Below, in pieces: positions 23,973 to 33,565 of a stretch of 46,249 bases of DNA. Where the stretch lies: assembly GCA_016868015.1 (NCBI GenBank), contig VGIF01000006.1, positions 1-46,249 on the forward strand, written 5' to 3'. The notes under the pieces are model-generated. The model made no database searches. It was not told the origin of the DNA and worked only from the letters and a program-made list of their open reading frames with translations. Each line of letters starts with the position of its first letter. Within the stretch, counting starts at the first letter, position 1. Source of the stretch: Betaproteobacteria bacterium. Its GTDB lineage: Bacteria > Pseudomonadota > Gammaproteobacteria > Burkholderiales > SG8-41. The translations under genes and the position numbers were made by a program.

Positions 23973-24000
23973 AAAAAAAACGGCTCGCGCCGCTTTTTTT
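23973..24000. terminator. Bidirectional rho-independent terminator between anmK and erpA
   Basis: A run of eight A, stem CGGC (23981-23984), loop TCGC, stem GCCG, then C and seven T. It reads as a terminator on both strands and lies between two convergent genes. Confidence 0.85.
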
Positions 24001-24027
24001 GTTAACCAAACGTTGCGCGCAAAACCG

Positions 24028-24393
24028 CTATGCCGAAAACGAAGACCCACACCCGCAAGTAGAAGTCGCATTCGGGTTCTTGATCACGAACTGCGCGCCC
24101 TCGGCATCTTCCTTGTAATCGATTTCCGCGCCCATCAAATATTGCAGGCTCATCGGGTCGACCAGTAGCGTGACGCCGCCCTTGTTGAGCGAAGTATCGT
24201 CGTCACTCACGGCCTCTTCAAAGGTGAACCCGTATTGAAAGCCCGAGCAGCCGCCGCCGGTGACGAACACGCGCAACTTCAGATCGGGGTTGCCTTCTTC
24301 GTCGATCAGGCTCTTGACCTTGTTCGCGGCGTTGTCGGTAAACACCAGCGGGTCCGGCATTTTGTCGGTGAAACTTTCGGTGACGGCATTCAT
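24028..24393 (-). CDS. erpA: Iron-sulfur cluster insertion protein ErpA
   Basis: 121 residues of the A-type (HesB/IscA) carrier family, which delivers Fe-S clusters to target apoproteins. The three conserved cysteines are present: [15 protein letters not shown] (about 50) and the C-terminal [11 protein letters not shown]. The N-terminal extension [20 protein letters not shown] is usual for beta-proteobacterial ErpA. The start at 24393 has CAGGAG a few bases upstream; a longer frame to 24444 runs into the AT-rich intergenic element. Separated from bactofilin by element copy 6. Intact. Confidence 0.94.
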   Translation of the reverse strand: MNAVTESFTDKMPDPLVFTDNAANKVKSLIDEEGNPDLKLRVFVTGGGCSGFQYGFTFEEAVSDDDTSLNKGGVTLLVDPMSLQYLMGAEIDYKEDAEGAQFVIKNPNATSTCGCGSSFSA

Positions 24394-24442
24394 GGCGGCT
24401 CCTGAGCCTGACTTCTCATTGCAAATATTTTGGGGCAAACGC

Positions 24443-24461
24443 AATAAAAATCAATACCTTA
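24443..24461 (-). repeat. Dispersed AT-rich element, copy 6 (diverged)
   Basis: The minus strand reads TAAGGTATTGATTTTTATT, a version of the core with small indels. It lies between bactofilin (stop at 24481) and the erpA start. This is the first copy in the reverse orientation, counting from the left end. Confidence 0.5.
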
Positions 24462-24480
24462 AACGGTGTGGTTTTTCTGG

Positions 24481-24894
24481 TTAATCCGAACTGGCGGATT
24501 TAAGCGGCACCACCTTTTCCGACTGCGCCGCGTCGTCGCACACCAGCATGCCTTGGACCACGGCGCCGCCCTGGATTTCCAGCCGCCGGTAGTGCACATC
24601 GCCCGTGACATGGGCCTTGGCTTGCAGATCCAGCGTATCGCTGGCGTGGATCGGCCCACTCACTCGGCCGTTGACGATGACGTGATTGACGCGAATCTCG
24701 CCATTGACCTCGGCCTGCTCGGAAATCACCAAGGTGCCGGCTTGATCGCCGACACATGAAACATTGCCGGTGATTTTGCCGTCGACCCGCAGACCGCCGT
24801 TGAAGCTGATGTTGCCTTCGAGCGTGGTGCCGACGCCGATTAACGAGTCGATGCGGCTTTGCGGCTTGGTGCTGCTGTCCTTGGTGCCAAACAT
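24481..24894 (-). CDS. Bactofilin (polymer-forming cytoskeletal protein)
   Basis: 137 residues. A short charged N-terminus (MFGTKDSSTKPQSRIDSLIG) is followed by a right-handed beta-helix domain with regular repeats: VGTTLEGNISFNGGLRVDGK, ITGNVSCVGDQAGTLVISEQ, AEVNGEIRVNHVIVNGRVSG and ITGNV/VTGDV-like turns. Bactofilins self-assemble into filaments at the inner membrane and organise cell-wall enzymes. Its place beside DUF6776 and near the M23 peptidase supports an envelope role. It starts 10 bases after the DUF6776 gene on the same strand, so they are co-transcribed. Confidence 0.93.
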   Translation of the reverse strand: MFGTKDSSTKPQSRIDSLIGVGTTLEGNISFNGGLRVDGKITGNVSCVGDQAGTLVISEQAEVNGEIRVNHVIVNGRVSGPIHASDTLDLQAKAHVTGDVHYRRLEIQGGAVVQGMLVCDDAAQSEKVVPLKSASSD

Positions 24895-24904
24895 GTGCGC
24901 CTCC

Positions 24905-25648
24905 CTAGGAAATATTCAAAGACCGGGTAAGTTTAGGCGCACTCGTTCCATTTTGATATACCCGCACTTGCACGCTTTTCACGGCGGCTTCGGGTGCGAT
25001 TTTGAAAGTGCCTTCAACTCGTTGAAAAGATTTGAAATTTAGTTGGTACTCGGCTTTTTTACCATCGGCGATCTGGGGCAGCGACAGCACGATTTTTTCG
25101 CTGCCGCGCTGCGCGCTCACCACCAATTGCACATGCCCTTGAAAATCGTTCGGCCGCTGCCCGCCCTGCACCAACAGCAAGCGGTATCTGAATTCACCGG
25201 GCACGGTGTCGGGCTCCACCTTTAACCGGCCCACGGCAATGGCTTCGTCACGTCCCGCAGTCAGCGTTTGGAAAAATGCAAGGTCATCTTTAAGCGTGGC
25301 GTTTTCATCCGCCAACTGCTTGAGCTGCCTGGCGATATCACCGTAACTGCCCAATTCGATTTTGTGCCGAGCATCCGCGGCCGCGAGTTTGGTGCGCAAC
25401 TCGGCAAGTTCGTCTGCCTGTTTGGCGGTCAGTTCGTTTAGCCGTTTCATTTCGGCTTCAATGGCGCTTTTGCGAAAGCCCGCGAATTCGCTGCCGAAGT
25501 GATACGTTCCCCAACTCGCCCCGACGATCGCGGCGGCGACACCGGCGAGCATCAGCCAACGCCAATACCACGGCCGGTGCGCGCGCACCGCCACTCGCGG
25601 CGCATTCACACCGTGACGATTTTTGAGCCGCTTAAACCAAGCTTTCAA
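24905..25648 (-). CDS. DUF6776-like membrane protein with coiled coil
   Basis: 247 residues. A basic cytosolic start (MKAWFKRLKNRHGVN) and one transmembrane helix (WLMLAGVAAAIVGASWGTYH, about 31-50) are followed by a long coiled coil (about 56-125, with EAEMKRLNELTAKQADELAE and LRTKLAAADARHK). A C-terminal beta-rich periplasmic domain follows (VPGEFRYRLLLVQGGQRPND, VKSVQVRVYQNG). From memory this fits DUF6776 proteins, commonly next to bactofilin in betaproteobacteria. Probably an envelope scaffold partner of bactofilin. It lies 12 bases downstream of argC on the same strand. No enzyme motif. Confidence 0.85.
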   Translation of the reverse strand: MKAWFKRLKNRHGVNAPRVAVRAHRPWYWRWLMLAGVAAAIVGASWGTYHFGSEFAGFRKSAIEAEMKRLNELTAKQADELAELRTKLAAADARHKIELGSYGDIARQLKQLADENATLKDDLAFFQTLTAGRDEAIAVGRLKVEPDTVPGEFRYRLLLVQGGQRPNDFQGHVQLVVSAQRGSEKIVLSLPQIADGKKAEYQLNFKSFQRVEGTFKIAPEAAVKSVQVRVYQNGTSAPKLTRSLNIS

Positions 25649-25660
25649 GCGCGCACCCGT

Positions 25661-26710
25661 CTACGGCAGCAACGCCACCTGATTAAGCCCCGTGGCTTCC
25701 GGCAAACCGAACATGATGTTCATGTTTTGCACGGCTTGGCCGGCGGCGCCCTTCACCAGATTGTCGATTACCGACAGTATCACCACCATGTCCGTGCACG
25801 ATTCGCGATGCGGGCGATGCACGGCGATGCGACACAAATTCACGCCGCGCACCGAACGTGTATCTGGATGCGCGCCCGCGGGCATCACGTCGACAAAGGT
25901 TTCGTCGGCGTAGCGTTTTTCGTAGAGCGCTTGCAGATCGACCTCTTTGGTGAGCCTTGCGTAAAGCGTGGCGTGGATGCCGCGGATCATCGGCGTCAAA
26001 TGCGGGGTGAATATGAGCTTCACCGGCTTGCCCGCCATTTGTGTAAGCCCCTGCGTGATTTCCGGCAAATGGCGATGACCGGGCACGCCATAGGCTTTGA
26101 AATTATCCGAAGCCTCAGCCAGCAGCGTATGCACCTCGGCCTTGCGCCCCGCGCCGGACACACCCGATTTGGCATCGGCGATCAAATGCTCGGTGTCAAC
26201 CGCGCCCGCTTCGATCAACGGCAAAAAACCAAGTTGTACCGAGGTCGGGTAACAGCCCGGATTCGCCACCACGCGCGCGTTGGCGATTTTCGCGCGATTA
26301 ACTTCGGGCAAACCGTACACCGCCTCTTCGACGATTTCGGGCGATGCATGGGTCATTTTGTACCACGACTCCCACAGCTTCACGTCCTTGAAGCGGAAGT
26401 CCGCGGCGATGTCGATCACGCGCACCCCGGCTTTGACCAGTGCCGGCGTGTCTTTCATCGCAATGCCGTTGGGCGTGGCAAAAAAAACCAGGTCGCATTT
26501 GTCGAGCGCCGCCGCCGAGGGTTCGACGAACTTAAGATCGGTCCAGCCGCGCAGATTGGGGAACATGTCGGCCACCGGCATGCCCGCTTCCGAGCGCGAG
26601 GTAATCGCGGTCAATTTGGCGTTGGGGTGCGTGACCAGCAGACGCAACAGCTCGACACCGGTGTAGCCCGTGCCGCCAACCACGCCGATCTTGATGGATT
26701 TTTCGCTCAT
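25661..26710 (-). CDS. argC: N-acetyl-gamma-glutamyl-phosphate reductase
   Basis: 349 residues, typical length. It reduces N-acetylglutamyl phosphate to the semialdehyde with NADPH in arginine synthesis. The Rossmann motif is [20 protein letters not shown] (about 6-25), the catalytic Cys is in [20 protein letters not shown] (about 147-166), and the downstream catalytic-domain motif is [15 protein letters not shown] (about 205-219). It heads the argC-DUF6776-bactofilin group on the minus strand and is separated from rpsI by a terminator. Intact. Confidence 0.97.
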   Translation of the reverse strand: MSEKSIKIGVVGGTGYTGVELLRLLVTHPNAKLTAITSRSEAGMPVADMFPNLRGWTDLKFVEPSAAALDKCDLVFFATPNGIAMKDTPALVKAGVRVIDIAADFRFKDVKLWESWYKMTHASPEIVEEAVYGLPEVNRAKIANARVVANPGCYPTSVQLGFLPLIEAGAVDTEHLIADAKSGVSGAGRKAEVHTLLAEASDNFKAYGVPGHRHLPEITQGLTQMAGKPVKLIFTPHLTPMIRGIHATLYARLTKEVDLQALYEKRYADETFVDVMPAGAHPDTRSVRGVNLCRIAVHRPHRESCTDMVVILSVIDNLVKGAAGQAVQNMNIMFGLPEATGLNQVALLP

Positions 26711-26722
26711 TCGACCCCCCTT

Positions 26723-26754
26723 AAAACAACAAAGCCGCCTTGTGGATAGGCGGC
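26723..26754 (-). terminator. Rho-independent terminator of the rplM-rpsI operon
   Basis: On the minus strand GCCGCCT (26748-26754) pairs with AGGCGGC (26734-26740) around a 7-base loop and is followed by TTTGTTGTTTT. It lies just after the rpsI stop and before argC. Confidence 0.88.
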
Positions 26755-26780
26755 CTGTCGTCGGTTGCGTGCGCCGCGGA

Positions 26781-27173
26781 TTAGCGCTTGGAGAACTGCT
26801 TACGCCGGCGTGCCTTGCGCAGACCGACTTTTTTACGCTCGACTTCGCGCGCGTCTCGCGTCACCAGCCCGGCTTTTTTGAGCGGCGGTTTCAATGCCGC
26901 GTCGTAATCGATCAGCGCGCGCGTGATGCCGTGGCGCACCGCGCCGGCCTGGCCGGATTCGCCGCCGCCGATGACGTTGACGCTGATGTCAAAGCGCGTC
27001 AAGTTCTCGGTCAAAGCGAGCGGCTGGCGCACGATCATACGGCCGGTTTCGCGCGAGAAAAACTGGTCGACCGGTTTGCCGTTGACCACGATATCGCCCT
27101 TGCCCGGCTTGATAAACACGCGCGCCACCGCGCTTTTGCGGCGGCCGGTTCCGTAGTTGCTTTGCACTGCCAT
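26781..27173 (-). CDS. rpsI: 30S ribosomal protein S9
   Basis: 130 residues, standard length. Family motifs are [20 protein letters not shown] near the N-terminus, [20 protein letters not shown] and the conserved basic C-terminus [18 protein letters not shown], whose last residues reach the ribosomal P site. The second gene of the rplM-rpsI operon, 31 bases after rplM, and followed by a clear terminator. Intact. Confidence 0.98.
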   Translation of the reverse strand: MAVQSNYGTGRRKSAVARVFIKPGKGDIVVNGKPVDQFFSRETGRMIVRQPLALTENLTRFDISVNVIGGGESGQAGAVRHGITRALIDYDAALKPPLKKAGLVTRDAREVERKKVGLRKARRRKQFSKR

Positions 27174-27204
27174 GGAGTGTTGCCTCGTTTAGCTTTGATA
27201 CGCT

Positions 27205-27633
27205 TTAAATTTGCAGTTGTTTGGGTTGCTGCGCGGTGTGCGGATGCGTATCACCGGGATACGCCTTCATTTTGCGCAGCATGGCATAACCCAGCGGGCC
27301 CTTAGGCAGCATGCCTTTCACCGCTTTTTCGAGAACGCGTTCCGGGTGCTCGGCCTGCATTTTTTCAAACGCGGTTTCGTAAATCCCGCCGGGATAACCG
27401 GAATGGCGGTAATATTTTTTGTCCTTGGCCTTGTTACCGGTGACGCGCAGTTTGTCGACGTTGACCACAACGATGTAATCGCCGGTATCGACATGCGGGG
27501 TAAATTCGGGTTTGTGCTTGCCGCGCAGCCGGTGCGCGATTTGCGCCGCCAGGCGCCCCAGCACCTTGCCCGAGGCATCGACCACGTACCAGTCGTGCTG
27601 GGCCGTCTCGGCCTTGGCCGTAAATGTTTTCAT
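27205..27633 (-). CDS. rplM: 50S ribosomal protein L13
   Basis: 142 residues, standard length. Family motifs are [20 protein letters not shown] (about 13-32), [20 protein letters not shown], the [11 protein letters not shown] segment (about 74) and [20 protein letters not shown] (about 109-128). First gene of the rplM-rpsI operon, with a good promoter about 85 bases upstream. Intact. Confidence 0.98.
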   Translation of the reverse strand: MKTFTAKAETAQHDWYVVDASGKVLGRLAAQIAHRLRGKHKPEFTPHVDTGDYIVVVNVDKLRVTGNKAKDKKYYRHSGYPGGIYETAFEKMQAEHPERVLEKAVKGMLPKGPLGYAMLRKMKAYPGDTHPHTAQQPKQLQI

Positions 27634-27717
27634 GGTGAATCCTGTATCTTTGTTCTATGCCGCTACCAGCGCTAAGATTTGGGAAATCGCGTGAAAGCAG
27701 CTCGAAGTGAACCGCTA

Positions 27718-27747
27718 ATTCTATTGGAAATTAGGGCACTATGTCAA
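27718..27747 (-). promoter_or_regulatory. Sigma-70 promoter of rplM-rpsI
   Basis: On the minus strand TTGACA (27742-27747), an 18-bp spacer and TAGAAT (27718-27723). The -35 box is perfect and the -10 matches 5 of 6. The start site would be about 75-80 bases before the rplM ATG, leaving room for a leader. Confidence 0.75.
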
Positions 27748-27801
27748 ACTAAGCGGCACGGCAGCGCGCTGGGTCACCTTGCAATATTATAAAAAATAAT
27801 C

Positions 27802-27819
27802 ATTTAAATCAAATATTTA
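27802..27819 (-). repeat. Dispersed AT-rich element, copy 7
   Basis: The minus strand reads TAAATATTTGATTTAAAT, 15 of 18 to the core, with the T-rich tail GATTATTTTTTAT. It directly abuts the ATG of the YdcF-like gene at 27820. Confidence 0.7.
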
Positions 27820-28578
27820 ATGAATACGTGGGTGATCACTAACGCTATCGCCGCGTGGCTTTTGGTGCCGGGCTGCCTGCTGTTATTGGGGATATTCGGC
27901 CTGGCGCGCGTCAGCCGGCACCCGCGATCGGGCAAGGCGCTACTGGCGATTTCATTGGCGGCGTTATGGCTGCTCGCAACGCCGTGGGTGGCACGCGCCT
28001 TGCGGCAAAACATCGAGCCGGCATTCGCCGACCCGCTCGCCGCCGCCCCCGCACAAGCGATCATCGTGTTGGGCGGCGGCCAGTATCACCACGCGCCGGA
28101 ATACGGCGCAAGCACCGTCAACGAAGCTTCGCTCGCCCGGCTGCGTTACGCAGCGCATTTACAGCGCCAAACTGGCAAACCGGTGCTGGTGAGCGGCGGC
28201 GCGCCCGAAGGCAGCCCGCACACGGAAGCAACGGCCATGAAAGCGGTACTGGAAAACGAATTTCGCGTGCCGGTGGCATGGATGGAAAGTGCCTCGAACA
28301 ACACCTTGGAAAACGCGCGCTTGAGCCGCGCCCTGCTCACGGCGCAGGGCATCAACCGCGTTTACTTGATCACCCACGCCTGGCACATGCCGCGCGCGCG
28401 GCGCGTGTTTGTCCAGGCCGGCTTTGAGGTGGTGCCCGCGCTCACGTACTACGCCACGCACTTTCGCAGCACGGCGCTCGATTTCATGCCCAACGCAGCC
28501 GCGCTGGGCGACAGCAGCCGCGTGTTGCATGAACTGCTGGGTATGCTGTGGTATCGGCTAAAATCAATCGTCAATTGA
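27820..28578 (+). CDS. YdcF/SanA/ElyC-family membrane protein (DUF218)
   Basis: 252 residues. Two N-terminal membrane helices (AIAAWLLVPGCLLLLGIFGL and ALLAISLAALWLLATPWVA) are followed by a DUF218 domain in the periplasm: AQAIIVLGGGQYHHAPEYGA (about 78-97), KPVLVSGGAPEGSPHTEATA with the conserved SGG and Glu, SASNNTLENARLSRALL and VYLITHAWHMPRARRVFVQA. Relatives such as ElyC and SanA act in peptidoglycan precursor and envelope homeostasis. The start codon abuts AT-rich element copy 7; no ribosome binding site is visible. It is followed 12 bases later by the OsmC-like gene. Confidence 0.9.
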   Translation: MNTWVITNAIAAWLLVPGCLLLLGIFGLARVSRHPRSGKALLAISLAALWLLATPWVARALRQNIEPAFADPLAAAPAQAIIVLGGGQYHHAPEYGASTVNEASLARLRYAAHLQRQTGKPVLVSGGAPEGSPHTEATAMKAVLENEFRVPVAWMESASNNTLENARLSRALLTAQGINRVYLITHAWHMPRARRVFVQAGFEVVPALTYYATHFRSTALDFMPNAAALGDSSRVLHELLGMLWYRLKSIVN

Positions 28579-28590
28579 CTGGACGAGATC

Positions 28591-29007
28591 ATGAAAGCAC
28601 GCATCAAGTGGCTGGAAAACGTGGCCTTCGTCGCCGAATCCGAAAGCGGCCACGCCCTGGTGATGGACGGCGCGCCCGAAGGCGGAGGCCGCAACCTCGG
28701 CCCGCGCCCGATGGAAACGCTGCTGATGGGCGCCGGCGGTTGCACTGCGTATGACGTGGTGCACATCCTTAAAAAATCGCGCGCGCCGGTGACCGATTGC
28801 GTGGTGGAAATCGACGCCGACCGCGCCGCTGATGACCCGAAAGTCTTTACAAAAATTCATTTTCATTTCATCGTCACCGGCAAGGCGTTGAAGGCGCAAC
28901 AAGTCGAGCGCGCGGTGCATTTGTCGGCGGAGAAGTATTGCTCGGCTTCCATCATGCTGGCCAAAACTGCCGCGGTCACCCACGATTTTGAAGTTCGTGA
29001 GGCGTGA
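28591..29007 (+). CDS. OsmC/YhfA-like peroxiredoxin-fold protein
   Basis: 138 residues. The OsmC fold is shown by LGPRPMETLLMGAGGCTAYD (about 36-55), with the first conserved Cys near 51, and AVHLSAEKYCSASIMLAKTA (about 109-128) with the second. OsmC-type proteins reduce organic peroxides through this Cys pair; YhfA-type members are less well characterised. Co-directional with the ydcF-like gene (12-base gap). The C-terminus runs into a 7-bp tandem repeat (CGTGAGG) that contains the stop codon, so the last residues REA may vary between strains. Confidence 0.88.
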   Translation: MKARIKWLENVAFVAESESGHALVMDGAPEGGGRNLGPRPMETLLMGAGGCTAYDVVHILKKSRAPVTDCVVEIDADRAADDPKVFTKIHFHFIVTGKALKAQQVERAVHLSAEKYCSASIMLAKTAAVTHDFEVREA

Positions 29008-29023
29008 GGCGTGAGGCGTGAGG
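28996..29023 (+). repeat. Four tandem copies of CGTGAGG across a stop codon
   Basis: CGTGAGG occurs four times at 28996-29023. The TGA stop of the OsmC-like gene lies in the second copy. Copy-number change by slippage would alter the last codons. Confidence 0.85.
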
Positions 29024-29049
29024 CGATCAACGCGCCGCGCGCACGCGGG

Positions 29050-29676
29050 TTACAACCAATACGCAGTTTCCGTCATAACTTTGGACGACGCCTGCATCGC
29101 CGCCTTCACCGGCGATGGCAAGTCGGCGCCGCCGTGGTTGATGGCGGTGGTGGCGTGGCGCGCTTCGTCATCGCGCATTTGCGTGACAATCGCGCGGCTT
29201 TTTTGGTCCTCGTGCGGCAGGCGTTCGAGATGACCCTCGAGGTGGCGCACCACTTGGCGCTCGGTCTCGGCGAGAAAACCCAGGTTCCATTTGTCACCCA
29301 ACAAACCCGACAGCGCGCCGAGCGCAAACGAGCCCGCGTAGAACAGTGGGTTTAACACGCTTTTCGCGCCGCCCAATTCGGCGATGCGCTGTTCGGTCCA
29401 CGCCAGGTGTTCGGTTTCCTCCTGCGCGGCTTGTTCCAGCGCGTGTTTGGCGGAAGGGTCGCGCGCGGTCAACGCCTGGCCTTGATACAGCGCTTGCGCG
29501 CACACTTCGCCGGTGTGGTTAACCCGCATCAGTGCGGCTGATTGGCGGCGCTGCGCCTCGTTAAGTTGCGCTTCGGGCAGCGCATCGCCCGGCACGTCGC
29601 GCAAGCTTTGCGCGGGCGCAAACACGGTGCGCAGGCCGCGGTCGATGCCGATGATGAGTTTGTCGATGTCGAACAT
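29050..29676 (-). CDS. coq7: 2-polyprenyl-3-methyl-6-methoxy-1,4-benzoquinone monooxygenase (Coq7)
   Basis: 208 residues of the di-iron Coq7 family, which adds the C6 (last) hydroxyl in ubiquinone synthesis. Di-iron ligands are visible in [19 protein letters not shown] (Glu about 57), [14 protein letters not shown] (ExxH about 87-90), [16 protein letters not shown] and [11 protein letters not shown] near residue 173. It is membrane-associated by a hydrophobic patch ([20 protein letters not shown]). Together with UbiH (43028-44194) it indicates aerobic ubiquinone synthesis. It lies 8 bases downstream of trpC on the same strand. Intact. Confidence 0.95.
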   Translation of the reverse strand: MFDIDKLIIGIDRGLRTVFAPAQSLRDVPGDALPEAQLNEAQRRQSAALMRVNHTGEVCAQALYQGQALTARDPSAKHALEQAAQEETEHLAWTEQRIAELGGAKSVLNPLFYAGSFALGALSGLLGDKWNLGFLAETERQVVRHLEGHLERLPHEDQKSRAIVTQMRDDEARHATTAINHGGADLPSPVKAAMQASSKVMTETAYWL

Positions 29677-29684
29677 TTGGATAA

Positions 29685-30473
29685 CTATGCAAACAAGCGC
29701 GCGAGCTCCACACCCGGATCGGGCGCGCGCATAAACGCCTCGCCCACCAAAAATGCGTTGACCTTGCGCGAACGCATCAGCTCGAAATCATCGCGTTTCA
29801 AAATGCCGCTTTCGGTGATCACCAGCCGATCCTCCGGCACGCGCTCCAGCAGGCCGAGCGTGACACCCAGCTTGGTTTCAAACGTGCGCAGGTTGCGATT
29901 GTTGATGCCGATCAGCGGCGTGTTAAGTTTCAACGCGAGATCGAGTTCGGCGCCGTCGTGCACTTCCACCAGCACCGCGAGGCCCAAGCTCATCGCCACC
30001 GACTCCAGCTCGCGCAGCCTTGGCAAATCCAGCGCCGCGACGATCAGTAAAATGCAGTCCGCCCCCGCCGCGCGCGCCTCGTAAATCTGGTAGGCATCGA
30101 TCATGAAATCCTTGCGCAGCACCGGCAGCGCACACGCCGCGCGCGCGGCTTGCAGGTGCGCGATGCTGCCCTGGAAAAATTCGCGATCGGTGAGCACCGA
30201 TAAACACGCCGCGCCGTGCCGCTCATAACTTTGCGCGATTTGCGCGGGCTCGAAGGTTTCGCGCAACACGCCTTTACTGGGGCTCGCCTTTTTGATTTCG
30301 GCGATCACCGCGGATTTGCCGGCGGTGATTTTGACACGCAGCGCGCCGACAAAATCGCGCGGCGCGGCGGCGATGTTAGCGCGTTGTTCGACCTCGGCGG
30401 GCGGCACGATTTTTTTTGCCGCGGCTATTTCTTCTTGTTTGACCGCGACGATGCGCCGCAAAATGTCAGACAT
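29685..30473 (-). CDS. trpC: Indole-3-glycerol phosphate synthase
   Basis: 262 residues. It closes the indole ring in tryptophan synthesis. Catalytic motifs are [20 protein letters not shown] (Lys and Ser, about 58-77), [20 protein letters not shown] (Lys, about 117-136), VEVHDGAEL (Glu), [10 protein letters not shown] (Asn) and VITESGI near the C-terminus. Monofunctional form, not fused to trpF. It follows trpD by 45 bases, and AT-rich element copy 8 lies in that gap, with its tail supplying the trpC start region. Intact. Confidence 0.97.
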   Translation of the reverse strand: MSDILRRIVAVKQEEIAAAKKIVPPAEVEQRANIAAAPRDFVGALRVKITAGKSAVIAEIKKASPSKGVLRETFEPAQIAQSYERHGAACLSVLTDREFFQGSIAHLQAARAACALPVLRKDFMIDAYQIYEARAAGADCILLIVAALDLPRLRELESVAMSLGLAVLVEVHDGAELDLALKLNTPLIGINNRNLRTFETKLGVTLGLLERVPEDRLVITESGILKRDDFELMRSRKVNAFLVGEAFMRAPDPGVELARLFA

Positions 30474-30474
30474 A

Positions 30475-30500
30475 AAATATTCAATAAAATCCAGTACTTA
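30475..30500 (-). repeat. Dispersed AT-rich element, copy 8
   Basis: The minus strand reads TAAGTACTGGATTTTATT (30483-30500; 16/18) followed by GAATATTTTATG, where ATG is close to or at the trpC start. GGCGATATAT precedes the core, as beside copy 4. Confidence 0.85.
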
Positions 30501-30518
30501 CAATATATCGCCAAAAAC

Positions 30519-31537
30519 CTATTTCGCCGCACTGGTGTGCGCAACGAATTGGTCGAGCTTCTTGCGCGCAGCACCGCTGGCGATCGTCGCCAGCGCTCCT
30601 TTCACGCCGTCGGCGAGCGTATCGGCAAGGCCCGCGACGTAAATGCTCGCACCCGCGTTAAACGCCACGATGTCGCGCGCGGGACCGTCTTTGTTATCGA
30701 GCGCGGCGAGCAGCATCGCCTTGGACGCATCGATGCCATCCACGCGCAGCGCTTGTGCGTCGCAGGCTTTGAGGCCCACATCCTTGGGTTCGACCTCGTA
30801 CTCGCGCACTTGGCCGTCCTTCAACTCACCGATCATCGTCGGCCCCACCAACGAAATTTCGTCCAAGCCTTCGCGCCCGTGCACGATCATCACGCGGCGG
30901 CTGCCCAAGCGCTGCAACACGCGCGCTTGAATCCCGACGAGGTCAGAATGAAACACGCCCATCACCTGCTGCTTGGCGCCGGCAGGGTTGGTCAACGGGC
31001 CGAGAATGTTGAAAATGGTTTTGACGCCGAGCTCGCGGCGCACGGGCGCGGCGTACTTCATCGCGCTGTGGTGATTGGGCGCGAACATAAAGCCCACGCC
31101 GACTTGATCGATCGATTTCGCCACCGCTTGCGGCGGCAAATTGATGTTCACGCCGAGCGCCTCCAGCACGTCGGCGCTGCCCGATTTGCTCGACACCGAA
31201 CGCCCGCCATGCTTCGCCACCTTGGCGCCCGCCGCCGCCGCGACGAACATCGCCGCGGTTGAAATATTGAAGGTATGCGCCGCGTCGCCGCCGGTGCCGC
31301 AGGTGTCGATCAAATTCGGCGTATCGGCCACCGGCACCTGGGTGGCGAATTCGCGCATCACCAGTGCCGCGCCGGAGATTTCGCCTATGGTTTCCTTTTT
31401 CACGCGCAGCGCGGCGATGATGGCGGCGATCAGCGTGGCGGACACCTCGCCCTTCATGATCTGGCGCATCAGCGACACCATTTCTTCCTGGAAAATTTCG
31501 CGATGCTCGATCACGCGCGCGAGCGCTTCTTGCGGTG

Positions 31538-31541
<4 letters not shown>
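30519..31541 (-). CDS. trpD: Anthranilate phosphoribosyltransferase
   Basis: 340 residues. It transfers phosphoribose from PRPP to anthranilate. Signature motifs are [20 protein letters not shown] (about 78-97; PRPP-binding GTGGD) and [20 protein letters not shown] (about 109-128), with [13 protein letters not shown] in the C-terminal domain. Monofunctional, no TrpG fusion. The start overlaps the trpG stop by 4 bases (ATGA), so translation is coupled. Intact. Confidence 0.97.
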
Positions 31542-32107
<566 letters not shown>

Positions 32108-32208
32108 AAAACCAAGGAGCGGCGAACCAAGGAACGGCGCGAACTATTGTATGAACAAGGATTATACGCCGGCTTGGCCGTAAGCCCGGCGCGCGCCATG
32201 CAACTCAA

Positions 32209-33565
32209 TTACGCCGGCGCCATGCCTTCGTGGATGATTTTCCACACGCCGTTTTCTTTTTTCCAGTATTGGCGGCGTTTGGTGGTGCCCGACAGGTTGC
32301 TGCTGCTGTAATACTGGTTAAACGTCACCATCGCGAGTTCGCCGTCACCGGGGTAAAAAAAGATGCTGACGTTATCGACCCTGAGCTTGATCCAGGTTTT
32401 GCCGGCGTTCACCGCGCGTTTGTATTCCGACCAGGTGCGGTGGTTATAGCCGGGCGCGGCGAATTGCCGCGAATAGTGGCTCAAATAATTGCCGGTGTTC
32501 AGGCTCTCCCAATCGCTGCGCCAGGTTTCAAAAGCCTGGGTGAGATCGGTACGCAGCGCATTGAGCTCGCCGGGGCTCGTCCACTCGATGCCGTTGGCGA
32601 TGATCACCGGCGTTGCCCCGACCTTGACGTGTTTGGCGAGTGCGACAAAATCTTCATTGCTCAATGCGACACAGCCGTTGCTTGCGCGCGGCGGGCGGCT
32701 GTAGGTATCGAACGGCACGCCGTGCAGCCATATGCCGTGGCCGTTGCGCCCGGCGCGGCGATCCCAGTCGTTGGGGTAATTGATCGGGAACGCACCAATG
32801 CCATATTGCCCGGCAAGCGGGCCATAGCGCCGCTCAAGCACTTCGCGCGAAATATCGCCAACGACGTTATAAACACCCAGCGGCGTCTTGTTGTCGCCCT
32901 CGCGGAACTTGTCCATGCCTTCCTTGCCGATGGACACGTAGTAATCGGTGAGGTAGCGCACCACACCGTCTTTGTTTTCATACACGTAAAGCGTGGCTGT
33001 TGCGGTATCGACCACCAGCGCGTGGCGCTGCTGCGGCAACAGTTGCACCAGGTATTTGGGTACCAACTCCTGCGGCCGGTCGGTGAAGTGACGCGCCATA
33101 CGCGCGCGCTTCCTCGCGCAGATCGTCGAGCAATTCTTGCGGCGCATCGCTGCCGCCGCCGATGGCGCCGAGGGCGCCGGCCTTGGCGAACAACAAATCG
33201 CCCTTGATCGCGTGTGCCAGACGGAAATTGGGATGCGCGGCGATCACCTTGTCGATCTCAACGAGCGCCTCGTCCATGCGCTGGTGTTTGATTTGCGCGA
33301 GCGCTTTTGCGAGCAGCGCTTCGGTGCCGGCCTCGGCAAGAGGGCTGCCGCCGTTAGTACTGCCGTTGCCAGCCGCAGGGATGAGGCCGGGCGCGCTGGT
33401 GCTGCCGATACTCTTGGCGTGATTAACCGGCAAAAAATCGTTCAGCAACGCGGTGTGCGCGCTCAACACCCAGGCGGCAAGGCCCGCCACCATCACGGTG
33501 AACGCAATGGCGAGAATGCGGGTGCCGCCGTTTAACCGCCGCTGCGTTCTTGCTGTATCAGCCAT
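32209..33565 (-). pseudogene. L,D-transpeptidase (YkuD) with C-terminal NTF2-like domain, frameshifted
   Basis: The reading starts at 33565 (MADTARTQRRLNGGTRI) with a membrane anchor (AIAFTVMVAGLAAWVLSAHT) and a TPR-like segment (QRMDEALVEIDKVIAAHPNF). It leaves frame in a CG run at 33101-33109. Two extra bases there would give LREEARARMARHFTDRP and join the second part. That part carries the YkuD domain (HALVVDTATATLYVYENKDG; catalytic IWLHGVPFDTYSRP then RASNGCVALSN) and a C-terminal NTF2/Cds6-like domain ending KKENGVWKIIHEGMAPA. L,D-transpeptidases form 3-3 peptidoglycan cross-links. The catalytic Cys is intact but is not translated with the membrane anchor as written. The start overlaps the upstream TPR gene. 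Confidence 0.85.

Noticed and set aside
20006-24442. dif, oriC or ter site at the polarity switch of the AT-rich element
   Set aside because: I saw no dif-like 28-mer, DnaA-box cluster or dnaA/gyrB context; the region is an ordinary housekeeping block.
25499-26749. A 416-codon plus-strand frame opposite argC
   Set aside because: It is the antisense shadow of intact argC and neighbouring genes in GC-rich DNA, with His/Arg-rich composition typical of such shadows.
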